A program made the position numbers and the translations under genes. The notes under the pieces were generated by a model that was not told where the DNA came from, made no database searches, and was given only the letters and a program-made list of their open reading frames with translations. A stretch of DNA of 64,000 nt. Source: Pterois miles. Its lineage: Eukaryota; Chordata; Actinopteri; Perciformes; Scorpaenidae. The stretch is from positions 24,296,001 through 24,360,000 of the forward strand of contig CAMQGK010000637.1 in assembly GCA_947000775.1 (NCBI GenBank). The letters are read 5' to 3'. Position 1 is the first letter of the stretch. Each line of letters begins with the position of its first letter. Of this stretch, positions 15,301 to 26,200 are shown in pieces.

Positions 15301-17820
15301 GGATTTCATTTCAGGCGTCTTTCTCTTCAGACACTACCTCAAATACTTCACTTAAATACAATTTTAAAGTACTAGTACTTCATTTCAGAATATACGATTT
15401 TATGCAATTTTAAACTTCTACTCCGCTACATCTCAGAGGTAAATATTGTACTTCATACTCCACTACATTTGTCTGACAGCTTTAGTTACTTTGCAGGTTA
15501 CAATTTTTCATCCTCTTCCTGTCTGGTAAAAACCACCAGATGGGTTGATGTCGGATGTTTGCGATAAACTGAAGGACGTTTCTTTATGGATATATTTGAG
15601 AAAATCCTCCTACTTCTTAGGATAAATAAATTATTTGAAATGGCTCTTGGATCAGCTGAAAAATGCATCAACACAAAGCTGAAAACACGGCAGTTTTCCT
15701 GACACCATGAAAAGGCGACTTTTTAGAGACAGACATCTACAGTAGCAAAATGCAGTCATTTTATATTAGTATTTTTTATTATTTCCATTATTTTTACTCA
15801 TTTTAATATTTTATTTCATTTATTCTTATTATTTTTCTTCTTTTTGTATAATTTCAAATGCGTATCTTTCAAACCAATAACATTTGATCATAAAAAAGGC
15901 AGTAAAACACAACATACACATTAATGCAGCAGTAACATTAATCCATAGACATCACATAAAATGGTAAAATACTGACAGGGAATCTTTTACTGCACAATGA
16001 GTTGCTGTAATACTTTTACTAAGTGAGGTTTTGAAGTCAGGACTTTTACTTGAAGCGGAGTATTTTCACCGTATGCTATTAGTACTTCTATTGAGGTAAA
16101 GAACCTGAATACTTCTTCCACCACTGGACATCACTTTGTTTGAATTGCCGCAGTCCAGACTGACTTTACTGTCTTTCAGAGGCTGTAGCAGGCTCGGTTT
16201 TTAGAGCTCGAGTGAAGGTACAGATATCATATGAAACTAGAACCTAAGGAATCCATTGGTGCCAACCGATGTCATGTTAGTTTGTTGAGAGGGAGGCTAA
16301 ATAATGCTCTAAATGGTGCCTTCAAATGCTGTTTACCGTGTTTATGAGTTGGGCCCTGAACGCCCCCCTCATGTCATATTCACGACCTTGTAAGTGGAAA
16401 GTTTCTGAAAGCTCTGACTCCGACTTGTGACGTGTTTGTTGACGTTGTGAGAAATGGTGGAGCCCATTGAAGTTCATTTATCGGTGCATAATCAGTTAAT
16501 ATTGTACAGTATATTGTAATTTTAGTCATATACTGTTTTTCTTGGTAATTTTATAATACGTCTGAGGAAAATGTTGATATTCTCAACTTTGCATTTCATT
16601 TTAGCGAGGAAAAACTGTCATGGTCATTTTCAAAGGGGTCCCTTGACCTCTGACCTCTAGATATGTGAATGAAAATGGGTTCTCTGGGTACCTACGAGTC
16701 TCCCCTTTACAGACATGCCCACTTCATGATAATCACGTTGGCAGTATAAGTGTGTTATTTTCGCCTAATTTAAAAACAGTGTGCTTGAATATTTCTGCAT
16801 ACATAAATTGGGCATTACTGTAAATTGTATTCAGCATGTGGGTTTTAAGGTGTTAACTGTGTAAAAGCTACAATAATACTCTATTAGGGGACCTTGAGAT
16901 CCTAACTGCATTTCAACAATACAAAACGTGTTTACTTTTGGTTCATGGTCCACCGCTGAGTTCTAGTTTTGGCCCTCCGAGGACTAATGTTTGGACACTC
17001 CAGATCTAAACCCTTTCAAATATGTGAGCCTGAACGTTGATTAAGCAGTCTCTGATCCATTTAGTAGCTGTTCTGGAGCTTTCTACTGTTACACAATCTT
17101 CCTCGGTAGACAAATCTCAATATTTTGTGCTCATTTTAAGGACTTTTTTGTCAATGTTAGTGTAAAATGAGATGGAAACTCTGCCGAGGAGCATCATGTG
17201 ATACAAACAAAAGCTCCAGAGCAAACAACAGAGATTTAGATGCTCAAATCTCAATATTTTCAGCACAATTTAAAGACATAAATGTGAAATTGCTGTTGAG
17301 GGCATCATGAGATACAATCAAAAAGGCCCACAACAGCTACTAAATAGACCTTGAGGTGAGATTGTTTCTCAAATATGTCTCCTTGGCATGGCATCTTATC
17401 AGAAATTGATTTTATTTGATGCATTTGGAGGTCTATCACATGCATTTGTGCAACACATTTCAGCACTATGCAGTCAAGGACCTGCAGGTTAACCTAATTA
17501 ATGAGGACATTTGCAGCTGTGATGCTTTGCGGAAGGACACCGAGCAGGAAGTCTGATGTGAGGTGCTAATTTTAACGAAACACCGACATTTTTTACCGAT
17601 ATAAAACAAAAAATAGCATTAATGTGTTCAGCTTTATGAGTGTATCCTTTGATAAGTATGCAGGGTATAAAAGTGGCTCATTTTATCTCAGTTGAGCCTC
17701 AAGTGGCGACACAAAGACATTAAATATAAGCAAACAGCAGTGTGATGGAGCGTTGGATGTGTCAGATGCTAAGCTAGCGGCTAGCAGGTCTACCTGGTCG
17801 GCCAGTTTGAGGACAGCCAT
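306..17820 (-). CDS. ankrd44: ankrd44, 5' part: PP6 regulatory ankyrin repeat subunit B (partial, runs off left edge)
   Basis: Eight coding exons, in transcript order: 17794-17820, 7522-7605, 5243-5321, 4219-4289, 1889-2089, 1336-1423, 887-1029, 306-518. All junctions are GT-AG and the phases join to exactly 302 codons, beginning MAVLKLADQ. The product carries nine tandem ankyrin repeats, recognisable by TPLHxAA/ALHxAA and GAxVN motifs (for example EKRTPLHAAAF, DKNWQTPLHVAAA, NKGFTPLHFAAA). By family this is the N-terminal third of a roughly 1000-residue scaffold that binds protein phosphatase 6 with a SAPS subunit in the cytoplasm. The paralogues ANKRD28 and ANKRD52 are similar; the residues as remembered fit ANKRD44 best, and the sf3b1 neighbour supports that choice. 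Intron 1 is 10.2 kb and rich in transposons. A Tc1-like element lies 36 bases upstream of exon 5 in the intron. The remaining repeats lie left of position 1. Confidence 0.93.
2126..3250 (+). mobile_element. Tc1-like DNA transposon, degenerate, 3' end missing
   Basis: The element begins at 2126 with a terminal-repeat-like sequence (tatacgctcacc, then ttaggtacacctgttcaattg) and carries a transposase reading frame on the + strand, antisense to ankrd44. Recognisable pieces are GKKGDLSDFERGMIVGARR and an internal stop at 2478-2480. After the stop come MQNTISERTTRRTLKKMNYS, the first catalytic region WSDESRFQL, and, in another frame, the region around the second aspartate (2974-3000). The frame is broken by that stop, a deletion of about 33 bases near 2773 relative to the usual family sequence, and a shift near 2950. 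Homology ends around 3250, before the expected right terminal repeat. It is therefore a dead copy. The Tc1 family uses a DDE transposase and TA target sites. Confidence 0.85.
4640..4700 (-). repeat. GATAA-tailed dispersed repeat end
   Basis: A (gataa)n run on the + strand is followed by ttcctttattggtcccacag, the familiar 3' end of a teleost interspersed element that terminates in short tandem repeats. It sits in ankrd44 intron 3. The element body to the right is not clearly defined. Confidence 0.5.
5381..5846. mobile_element. non-autonomous TIR element in ankrd44 intron 2
   Basis: The sequence catagactgta at 5381 is matched by its inverted copy tacagtctatg ending at 5846. Flanking octamers (gtgtcaaa left, gtttcaac right) agree at six of eight positions, suggesting a decayed 8-bp target-site duplication of hAT type. 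There is no coding capacity. A related half-copy lies near 7340-7478, also ending with the tacagtctata motif. Confidence 0.55.
9562..9775 (+). repeat. teleost dispersed repeat ('gcgacctgtccagggtg' family)
   Basis: Contains the hallmark strings aaagacatgctgtttaggtt, gactctaaattgcccgtagg and gcgacctgtccagggtgaac, seen again in inverse orientation at 50046-50334. The family is very abundant in fish genomes. It has no coding potential here. Confidence 0.65.
9904..10192 (+). mobile_element. L2-like LINE 3' end with ATT tail
   Basis: The sequence reads like the last codons and 3' UTR of a teleost L2/Maui-type non-LTR retrotransposon: a 'ctggtgactaagggggaca' block, then 'gcactttgtaac', 'gtgctatacgaataaag' and a terminal (att)n run. 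It is 5'-truncated, as is typical after target-primed reverse transcription. It inserted in the + orientation, antisense to ankrd44. Confidence 0.75.
11221..12185. repeat. 481-bp tandem duplication inside ankrd44 intron 1
   Basis: The block starting at about 11221 is repeated from about 11702. The shared landmark agccagtatattaagcg is at 11252 and again at 11733, a period of 481. The copies differ by scattered substitutions and small indels, so the event is not very recent. Each copy contains one end of a dispersed element (ttaaagg..tagtttgggtgtttt) that recurs in inverted form at 12420-12640 and in sf3b1 intron 7. Confidence 0.8.
13373..13952. mobile_element. TTAA-flanked element enclosing a reverse-transcriptase fragment
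   Basis: An insert of 580 bases is bounded by agctacagt at the left and actgtagct at the right, a short perfect inverted repeat. It is flanked on both sides by ttaa (13369-13372 and 13953-13956), the target-site duplication typical of piggyBac-type elements. It interrupts a teleost dispersed repeat: 'gtactcagatcttctac' before it continues as 'agtaaaagtagcacc' after it. No piggyBac transposase is present. The interior instead carries LINE-derived reverse-transcriptase sequence. Confidence 0.65.
13425..13616 (+). pseudogene. LINE reverse-transcriptase fragment (RTE/Rex3-like)
   Basis: An open stretch of 63 codons contains LLFADDMV, the F/YADD catalytic motif of reverse transcriptase, followed by SLDRFAAECDAAGMRITTSKS and EAMVLS, all characteristic of the palm domain of RTE-like non-LTR retrotransposons common in fish. 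There is no flanking RT or endonuclease sequence in frame, so it is a small fossil. The clade name is from memory of the motif context. Confidence 0.75.
15340..16127 (-). repeat. teleost 'acttgagtaaaagta' dispersed repeat, near full length
   Basis: Read on the minus strand, it begins with cagtggtggaagaagtattc and continues through aaaatactccgcttcaagt and agtaaaagtcctgac to a far end rich in 'gtactttaaaattg'. The same family recurs around 13338-14545 (interrupted), 20090-20170, 21300-21420, 56466-56560, 59605-59700 and 62820-62965. It is non-coding and very common in percomorph genomes. Confidence 0.6.
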
Positions 17821-18470
17821 CTCTGGGTCAGCTCCGGCTGCTCATCCACTGCCTCCGACACCGCAGCACCATGCACGGCGCGATGCTGCCAACCGCTCCG
17901 CCTCTCCTTCTGCTTTCTCCGGACTTCCGGCGGGACTCGTAGCGGCTAGCAGCGGCTCCTCGTAGCTCTCCTATCACAGGCGGGGGATGCTGATGAAGGC
18001 CGGGGCGAGCACCAGGGCCGGCAGCCCCGCTCCACTCACGCTATCTGCGGTAACGCTGCTGAGCCGAGGCGGCCGCACGGAGTCGCAGGGAGGCGGGGAA
18101 GCAGTGACCCAAAACAATCCACATTTATGGCTGCTGCTGCTGTTGCTACTGCTGGTGGTGGTGGTGGTGGTGCACGGAGCTTCCAGGCGTCTCAGGAGCC
18201 ATACACCACCCACTGAAGCCTCCGTCCACCCCGGTCTGCAGAGCCACGAGCCTCCCGGAGAGGCAGCCAGGCTGAACTCAGCTGTACGCAGATCACACAG
18301 GAAGTTGGAGCCCGTCTCTCCTCCTCCTCCTTCTCCTCCTCCTCTTAGATGCAGAAGTGGAGGAGCAGCTTCCTCAGCATCAATAACAAGCAGCGCCTCC
18401 CCGCTGCTGCCCTCCTCTGGACACAGCGGGAATAACACCTTATTAACTGCAGCCTCCAAAAGTAATACCC
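17740..18470 (-). promoter_or_regulatory. ankrd44: ankrd44 CpG-rich promoter and 5' UTR region
   Basis: This GC- and CpG-rich stretch surrounds the start-codon exon (ATG at 17818-17820) and ends abruptly where AT-rich repeats begin near 18.47 kb. It includes CTG/CCT/GGT-type low-complexity runs around 18127-18175 and 18320-18345. It most likely holds the core promoter, transcription start and 5' untranslated sequence of ankrd44. No TATA box stands out, as is usual for CpG-island promoters. The exact start site cannot be placed from sequence alone. The open frames crossing the island on both strands look like by-products of its base composition. Confidence 0.6.
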
Positions 18471-21400
18471 TTACACAACAGTAGTATACTTCTAGTTTAT
18501 TTTATGATGTAAGTAAAGGCACACTTTATGTAATAAATATATAAACATCAATGTACTAGAAGTATACTTGTAAGTGTACTACGTCAATAAAACTACAACT
18601 TCTTTACATTTGTGGAAAAAAAGAAGAAGATATAGTTAGGTATACTACAACTTAACCTTTAAGTTTATGTGATAAAACTACAACTTCTTTAGGTTTAAGC
18701 AATAAAACTATAACTTCTTTATGTTTACACAATGAAGCTACAACTTCTTAAAGCAATGAAACTACAACTTCTTTAAGCAATGAAACTACAACTTCTTACA
18801 GTTGTAAAATAAAGAAAAAGAAATAGGTTAAGGCAATAAAACTACAACTTCTTTAAGTTTATGCAATAAAATTACAACTTATTTACATTTGTGCAAAAAA
18901 GAAGAAGAAATAGTGAGGTATAGGCAATAAAACTACAACTTTGAGTTTACACAATAAAACTACAACTTCTTTAGGTTTAGGCAATAAAACTACAAACTCT
19001 AATTTTACCCTATAAAACCACAACTTCTTTAGGTTTAGCCACTAAAACTACAACTTCTTTATAGGTGCAGAAGGTTTTGGCATAATTTGGCAAAAAAATC
19101 CCTAATAACCTTTCAGCATACTGAAATTCAAGTGGTTTAAGAAAAAAAAATAGATAATCCTCCCCCAAAGTAATACTCTTACAAAAAAGTAGTATACTAG
19201 TTTATTTTATGACATAAACATAAGTACAGTTCAAGTATAATCCCAAGTATACTAATATCAGTGTACTAGTAGTATACTTGTAATTGTACAACTTCAATAC
19301 AACTACAAATTCTTCACATTTGTGCAAAAAAAAAGAAATAGGTTTAAGCAATAAAACTACAACTTCATTAATTTATTCAATATAACTGTTAACATGTGAA
19401 CAATAAATATAGCCAAAACATGCCGGAGTTTATCTTTATAAGCTGTATCATAAATGTCTCATCATAAAAAGTGGCCTCGAAGTAAACCACACAGCAGCAG
19501 GAACACATGACCTGGGTGAGATTAGCTGCTGCTCAGCTAAATGTGAGTAACTGTGAGTAGTACAAACTTCCTATTAAACACACAGGTACACACATGCTGC
19601 ATATACACATATTGCCTCTGGTTTTCAAGGGATATCCCTCTGCTTCAGCCTCAAACACTCAGATTAGCCGACCCAGAGTCTGCCGGGGGAATCTGGGTCA
19701 CATGCAGCGGTGGTGAGTGAAGGGATGGAGGCAGAGTGGGGGAGGTTTTTTCCATTGTGAGTCTATGAGCGTTCATGCATGCTTTTTTTTTTTTTTTTTT
19801 TAGTGCAAGTGTATTCCCGATTTATTCCTCAGCTGTATGATGGAGGGGTGACACTGGCAGCAGTGTATCCTAACATCCTAACTGTGACACCCCAGAGACT
19901 GTAATTATTCATGGGCTGAGATAAATAAAATATACCACAACACAGGTGTTTATTGTTATACGTGTATTGCTAATGTAGAGAAGCAAACATATGGTGGTGG
20001 TGCTATGTAAGAGTAGTGCTTATTATATTTGGTACCTCTAAAATTGCATGAAATGGTCAAAATAATAACTATTTCCTGTTACTCAGGTACTACAGTACAG
20101 TACAGTAGTACTCAAGTACTACATTAAAGGGGGAATATTGTACTTTTTACTGTACTACATTTATCTGACAATTGTTACATGAGGGATTATGATTTAATTT
20201 AATTTAATTATTTACATTTTTTTCATATATTTGGGATCACAGTACAGCGTCCGTTCCCACACTCATCCTTACTTTACTTTTACAGGATGATCCGTCTTTT
20301 CAGCTTTTTACAATCTAAATATAGAGCATAAAAATAGTACATGGGGTGTTTTTCATTTGAGATAAAGAAAAAATTAAATAACATAAAATACATACATAAA
20401 TTTAAACAAAAGAAGGGCGTTTTTGGGAAATACACATTTTCCACTTCTCCCAAATTTCTTCAGATTTTGTTTCGTGAAGTCTTGTGGAAAAGGTGATTTT
20501 TTTTCCACTTTAAAAATTTCATTCATTCATTTCATATTTGCTGGTTAGATTTTATATTCTAATCTCAATCTTCAAAGTAACTAAAGTCATCAAATTCTGT
20601 ATAGTGCCATAAAAAGTACAATATTTGTTTCAATGTATTAGAGTATAAAGTAGAATAATGGAATACTCAAGCACAATTTAGTGTATTTTAAATTTTTAAC
20701 ATTTTACATTTTTTTAATTTTATTTGTCCCTGTTATCTATTAATACCTGCTGTTTTTCAGTTTTTAATCTTTAATTACTTATTTTTATTTTTTTAAATGA
20801 CTTAATTGATGAATATGTTTTATTTATAATCATATGTTTGATTTATATATATTTTTGTTGTTTTACAGACTTAGCTACGTTTCACCACTGTAACACTCAT
20901 AAGAAGCAGAAGGTAGCAGAGTTCATGAGAGGAGGCGGTAACTGGAGTGAACTCATCTTTGGTGCTGCCTCCATTATGTCAGCCTGAGTTCACTACGTTA
21001 TGATGTGAGCGATGAGTTCATCCTGAATGAGGCCACCAGCAGCAGGCTCCCTCCTCCTCCTCCTCCTCCTCCTCCTCCGGGCTCTTTATCTGGTTGTTGT
21101 GTCTCTGCAGGATGATAACAGGGATGCTCCCAGCAAAAACAGTTAACCCTAAATATTCAGCTGTAATCAGAAACCTTTAAAGAGCCAATGAAGATTTCTG
21201 AAATACTGAATGTCTGCTGAAAAAAGGAACCTGGACGCTACAAAGGTTCATTCAGCAGACTCACATAGACTCGACTATAGATTATAATGGGAATATACCA
21301 GTAGTGGAAACGAAGTACATTTAATCAAGTACTGCAGTTAAGTACACATTTGATACTTTGCTTGAGTCTTTTATTTACATACCATTTTCTACTTCCACTA

Positions 21401-21618
21401 CATATATTTGATAACTTGTTACTTCACAATAGATTTTTAAGATTTTTGCATTAAAAAAAAAAAACATATGAAGTCAGTCATTTAATTGATTTTTAGCATT
21501 TTTTTTATCATAGTTCCAGCTTCTCAAATGTGACTTACTTTTTCTTTTATTTAATATTATCATAAATACATACATATTTAAATATTTTCTAATTTTCAAT
21601 TATTATTATTATTATTAT

Positions 21619-21649
<31 letters not shown>

Positions 21650-22837
21650 TAGTAATTTAGAAGTTTGGACCACTGGTTGGACAAAACAAACAGTGATGGT
21701 TTCACTTTGGGCTCTGGGTAAGTTTGATGGCATTTCTCACAATTTTAACAAACCAAATAATCAATTAAAATAAAATATAAATAATGAGCAATTACTCTGT
21801 AAAATCTGAGCCATATTCCTGGTATGTGCAGTATGTACTTGGCAAATGATTCTCATCATGAAAATAATAATTAGTCTTTAACTTTTGAAAGTGATGACCT
21901 CCATATAATATTAACATATTCATATCTATTTAAAATGTGAATTGAAGCTCAATGTGCCACATTTTATGTGTAAATATGCAAATCTTATTAAAGATGCACT
22001 AATTTTCCTACATTTCCAGAACAGAAATGTGAACACTGGATAAAGCCAGGTTCAAAACTCTTGTTTAATTTTGTTGACATATTAGAGTCCAGGGTTTTTA
22101 CAGAGGGGATTCAGGATATCTCTTTTTATCACTCCATAAATGACAAAGCCATTAAAAAAAATCAAATTTCACCATGTTTTTGTAATAAAATATTCTATAA
22201 TTCCTGATATATGAACAAACCCTTCTCTAAAAACTGAAGTGATACTGAAGTGGAAATTTCAGGCTCAGAGTTTGAGAAAAAACTCATTTTGAGGAAGGAG
22301 CCTTTAAAAAATATGGATTGAAAACTCCATATAGTTTGAGAAAAGAATAAGAAATAATTAATAATCAATATCACCATGAAACTTGAAAATCAGTTGATTA
22401 CTTACATTAAGACTTTTTTTTGCATTACAAGTTTTCTGAAATGTGTTTAAATAAAGAAATGAGGCATTATCTGATGTATGGAGAATTTAGCAGAAATCTA
22501 AAAATTGACAAGTAGTAAAATAAACACTTAAATGTGTATTTTAGATGTTTTCTTTCCACCAGTCTGACACAAGACGTTACACAGGCAAAATAGATAATTT
22601 TAAAATTGATCAGTACGTGAAAAACACCTGTAATGTCGCCTTAAGTTTGGGGAAAAAAGGCTTTCAAAAAGTACATTATAATTGATGTAAACAGATATGC
22701 TTAGATGCATTTTATCATTTCCATTCCCCTTTATATGGAAACTTACAGCGAAAACAATTAATGTGCCTACGTCCATATTCACATGTAGAAAATAAAAGCT
22801 TGTTTACACACATAAGTGGAGTTTTATACACAAACAT
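18471..22837. other. intergenic region ankrd44-sf3b1
   Basis: The two genes are transcribed in the same direction (leftward), so this is upstream of ankrd44 and downstream of sf3b1. It holds the minisatellite, poly-T at 19783-19801, parts of 'acttgagtaaaagta' repeats (20090-20170, 21300-21420), a (cct)n run at 21050-21077 and (att)n/(aat)n at 21600-21648. The stretch 20880-21120 is of more balanced composition and not obviously repetitive, so it could include an upstream control element of ankrd44. No gene is seen. Confidence 0.6.
18595..19062. repeat. degenerate 28-30 bp minisatellite
   Basis: About a dozen imperfect tandem units are built on the core aataaaactacaacttcttt followed by a variable aggtttaagc-type spacer. 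Units vary by substitutions, and some are shortened to 24 bases or interrupted by an aaagaagaagaaata block. Two more units lie at 19280-19375. The array begins about 100 bases beyond the ankrd44 CpG island. Confidence 0.85.
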
Positions 22838-22843
22838 TTTATT
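22838..22843 (-). terminator. sf3b1: candidate sf3b1 polyadenylation signal (AATAAA)
   Basis: The minus strand reads AATAAA here, 432 bases past the sf3b1 stop codon. GU-rich sequence (tgtttgtgta, tatgtgtgta) follows just downstream, as expected for a cleavage and polyadenylation site. No better hexamer was noticed nearer the stop. Confidence 0.55.
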
Positions 22844-23275
22844 TGGTTAAATAAAGCAACAATCTAATAAGAACAGAGATGTGAAAGGAGGAGCTGGTGT
22901 GTAAAGGGAGCAGCCGCTACTGAGGCCTATCGTTACACACAAACAAACAAAATAATCCAAATATTTAAAACATTGTGATGACTTGTTCTGTATTCGTCAA
23001 ATCAAAGCTGGTCTGACCTCGGCCACTGCTGACAGGGAACACTCAAAAAGAGGACGAATTAAGACTCTACAATGTTCCTCTTATTTCTCTCTAATCTCAT
23101 GCTCATTTTTCATTTCAGGGTCAATAAAGTGTCGACAAACAGAGGCTGAATGTGGCCCGCGTTGGATTGTTTTACCCTGGGAAACATTACTGCTGCTAAA
23201 TAAAAACGGCCTCGGTCCTAGACCGAGATTAGAGACGACAATGGAGAGTGAAGGGGAGAGCACATGAATTAATAT

Positions 23276-26200
23276 TTACAAGACGTAATCCAGCTCGTAG
23301 CGGACGTACATGTTCTTCTCGTCGTTGTAGACCTGTGGGTAGTGAGCGATGAGGGCGTCCTGCGAGCCGATGTAGATAGAGTTGTAGATCTTCCAGTAGA
23401 CGTCTCGCACCTTCCTGGCCGGATGGAACAAACCCTGGAGACACAACACAATATTTAGATGTTTATTCACAGTGACTTTTTGTTCTCCATCATTTTTTAT
23501 CAACCATAACTAATCTAACTCATTAAATTGTCAGTCTTGCTCCCTGGTAGTCAACAGTATTGTCTTCCTCATAGCTGGATTTCTCTAAAAAACAAAGTGG
23601 TACCAGTTATACCTCCACTGTCCAGTGTTTTCTTGTATTTACAAAATTCTACCAAAACATAATAACTACTTTAACAGAAAACTGGAGCACAAGTACAATA
23701 ATATCTGTATTCACTGGAACTATTTTGTCTAGAGTCATCTTCTGGTAATTGTTTGAATATAAAATAATGTTTTTCTCTAAGCTTTTTTTTTTTTTTTTGG
23801 AAAACTGTAATTTCTCTTTTCCAGGGACATTTTTTATTGTTTTGAGGCTATACAGTGGGAAGTGGTGGTTTAGGTGGAGTTTATGAAATGTCAACAGGGC
23901 TGTATTATTGTAATAATGATAATAATCTGCAATATTGGACATTTCTCCACTATTAAATCTCTCAACATGAGGGTCCTGGCTGTCCTCACCTGTAAGCAGT
24001 ACTGCAGCATGCGGCAGGGCCCGATGGCAACCCTCAGCCCCTCCAGGGCGCCCATAACAGCCTGGATCACATGAGGCGACGTCTCAAATACGTTGGGCCA
24101 CACGTAGTTTAGCAAGTGGTTGAGGGAGTCTTCGCAGCCGAAACCGTAGACACCCAGAGACATGTGCTGGACTACCGCGCTGGCTGTCTGTCTGTGGACC
24201 AGGTCTCTGCAGGAGGACACAACCACAAGGTCAACAGTTAGTGGAAAGTACAAAACCAAATGTACCCGTTTTTTTTTTAAACGATAAATGATAACTCATC
24301 AAAAAAAAAAGAGTGCAGAGTCTACATTACTATACTGTGGAAGCCTGTCTTCAGACTCACCTGTCCATGAGAGCGTCCTCCAGCAGCGGCGTGACAGCGT
24401 AGATGTAGTCTTTGCCCATCTCTCCGATGTACTCAAACAGGAAGGAGAGGGACTTGAGCACGCCATTCTGCACATTGAGCTCAGGCACGCGGTATTCGTT
24501 CATGAGCGCCGGCAGCACCGTGAAGGGCGAGCAGGTCTCGGCGACGATGGCGATGGCCACAGTCGTGCAGACTCTGTTCTGACGCTCCTGGACCTTCAGG
24601 TTATTGAGCAGAGTGGCCAAGACATCGTGGGGGCTGAGAGGAAGGAGGAGGAGGGCAAAGTGCTGGTTAAGATCACATTTGTAGAGAAACACAATGCTTT
24701 GATATTTTAAATTATAAACAGACCATTAAAGGGTTTTTGCAACTGCAATTTAAACATTTTAAATACTTTTAATACCACATAAAATGCATTTTAATAACCA
24801 TTTCTCCATCGTGCAAAGTATGAAAGTATTATTGAATACAAGTAGGGACAGTAAGGCCTAAATTTCTGAAAATTAAGGTGTAATTAATTTTATTTAATTA
24901 ATTTTAATTTCCTGGGTTCAAATCCAGCATGGGACCCTTTGCTGCAAGTCATCGCCTCTAGCAACACTATCGTCGTCCATAATGTGCCACGTGATTATTT
25001 TTTTTTTTTTAAAGCTGAAATATGTCAACTTCCGAGAATACACAAAAATGACATAACCATCGCAAATTTGCATCTATACACCTTTTTGCATTGACTCTGT
25101 GTGCAATCGCGCCGCATGTTAAGTTCGCTTTGCCCCTGGTGTGAACACGAGACTGTCAGAGACAGTTAAACAGATTTGGTATTTATGACGATCTCGATGA
25201 CACTCACCCGATGGCTTTGGCGATATAACCAAAGGTGTTGACAGTAGCTCTGCGGATGGCTTTTTTGTGAGCCTTCAGCAGCTCCAGCAGTTCAAAACAG
25301 ATCCTCATCCACTCCCTGGCTGACACATATTCAGCACCCCTAAAATATCAACAAGAAGTTAGGATACATGTACTAATAATACATTACAATCAGATCTGTA
25401 TAACTACAGTCTGAGGTTTTAGTCTACCGACCTGTCAGCGATCCTGCCCACCAGGTCGATACAGTTCTCCTGCACTTTCTCGTGTCTGTTCTTCAGGATG
25501 GGCGTCAAACGAGGAAGCAGGTCTTTGATTGGTGGAGTCATCTTGTGCATACCTGCAATGAGAAGAAAAATGACCTATTAGCTATACAGATGTTTCTGAA
25601 TCAAAGCTAAACAGCTTTACTCTTGAAAATGCAGTAAATGTTGCAGATGTAGTGAGCAGACGTACCAATAACGTTAACGATGGCCTTCAGTGCTCCCAGG
25701 ATGCTACCCAACACTTCAGGGTACTCCTCTCCCAGGTACTCGTACAGCACCACACCTAAGTGACCCATCAGCTTTTCCTGCAATGACGGACAAACAGAAC
25801 ATGCATTACTTTCTAGAACAAGTTGTACAGCTGTATTTTTCAGCCTATGCATGTCTTCATACTGTACCTCCTGGCAAGTTTTCATGACCACGGCGGTACG
25901 TGAGATCAGGTCGGCAGCCTGTTGACGGACTTTGGCTGACTTGTTGTTGAGACGCCACAGCACCGTACCACAGATCTGGGGCAGGTAGGGTTTCACACGC
26001 TTCCCGAGGGCATTCACCACCGTGCCGAAACCGTTAAGCATCACAGAGTCCTGGAGGAAAGAAACAAGGGATAAAATAACGAAACAAATACACTCTACAA
26101 CTTTTATATATGAAGAATTCTAAGTATCCCCATGCTCACCTCGGTTGTCTGCTCCTGGAAGGCATACAGGATACCGTCGATCAGCTGCTCCTCCAGCTTG

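Larger units (their letters stand above)
7606..17793 (-). other. ankrd44: ankrd44 intron 1 (10.2 kb), repeat-rich
   Basis: No coding exon was found between exon 1 and exon 2. The intron contains a GT run (about 7808-7828), copies of the teleost 'acttgagtaaaagta' dispersed repeat (about 8240-8350, 13338-14545, and 15340-16127 in reverse), an L2-like LINE tail (9904-10192), a tandem duplication of 481 bases (11221-12185), a TTAA-flanked element with reverse-transcriptase sequence (13373-13952), and a further dispersed-looking block at about 16440-16870. Stretches at 10.2-11.2 kb and 16.9-17.7 kb show nothing I can name. Confidence 0.6.

Noticed and set aside
17974..18484. Overlapping open frames of 161 and 165 codons on both strands of the ankrd44 CpG island
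   Set aside because: Low-complexity products (runs of T/S/L/V and P), no family resemblance, and both strands open in the same GC-rich stretch. This is a base-composition effect.
24288..24710. + strand open frame of 140 codons opposite sf3b1 exon 22
   Set aside because: Antisense shadow of a conserved HEAT exon.
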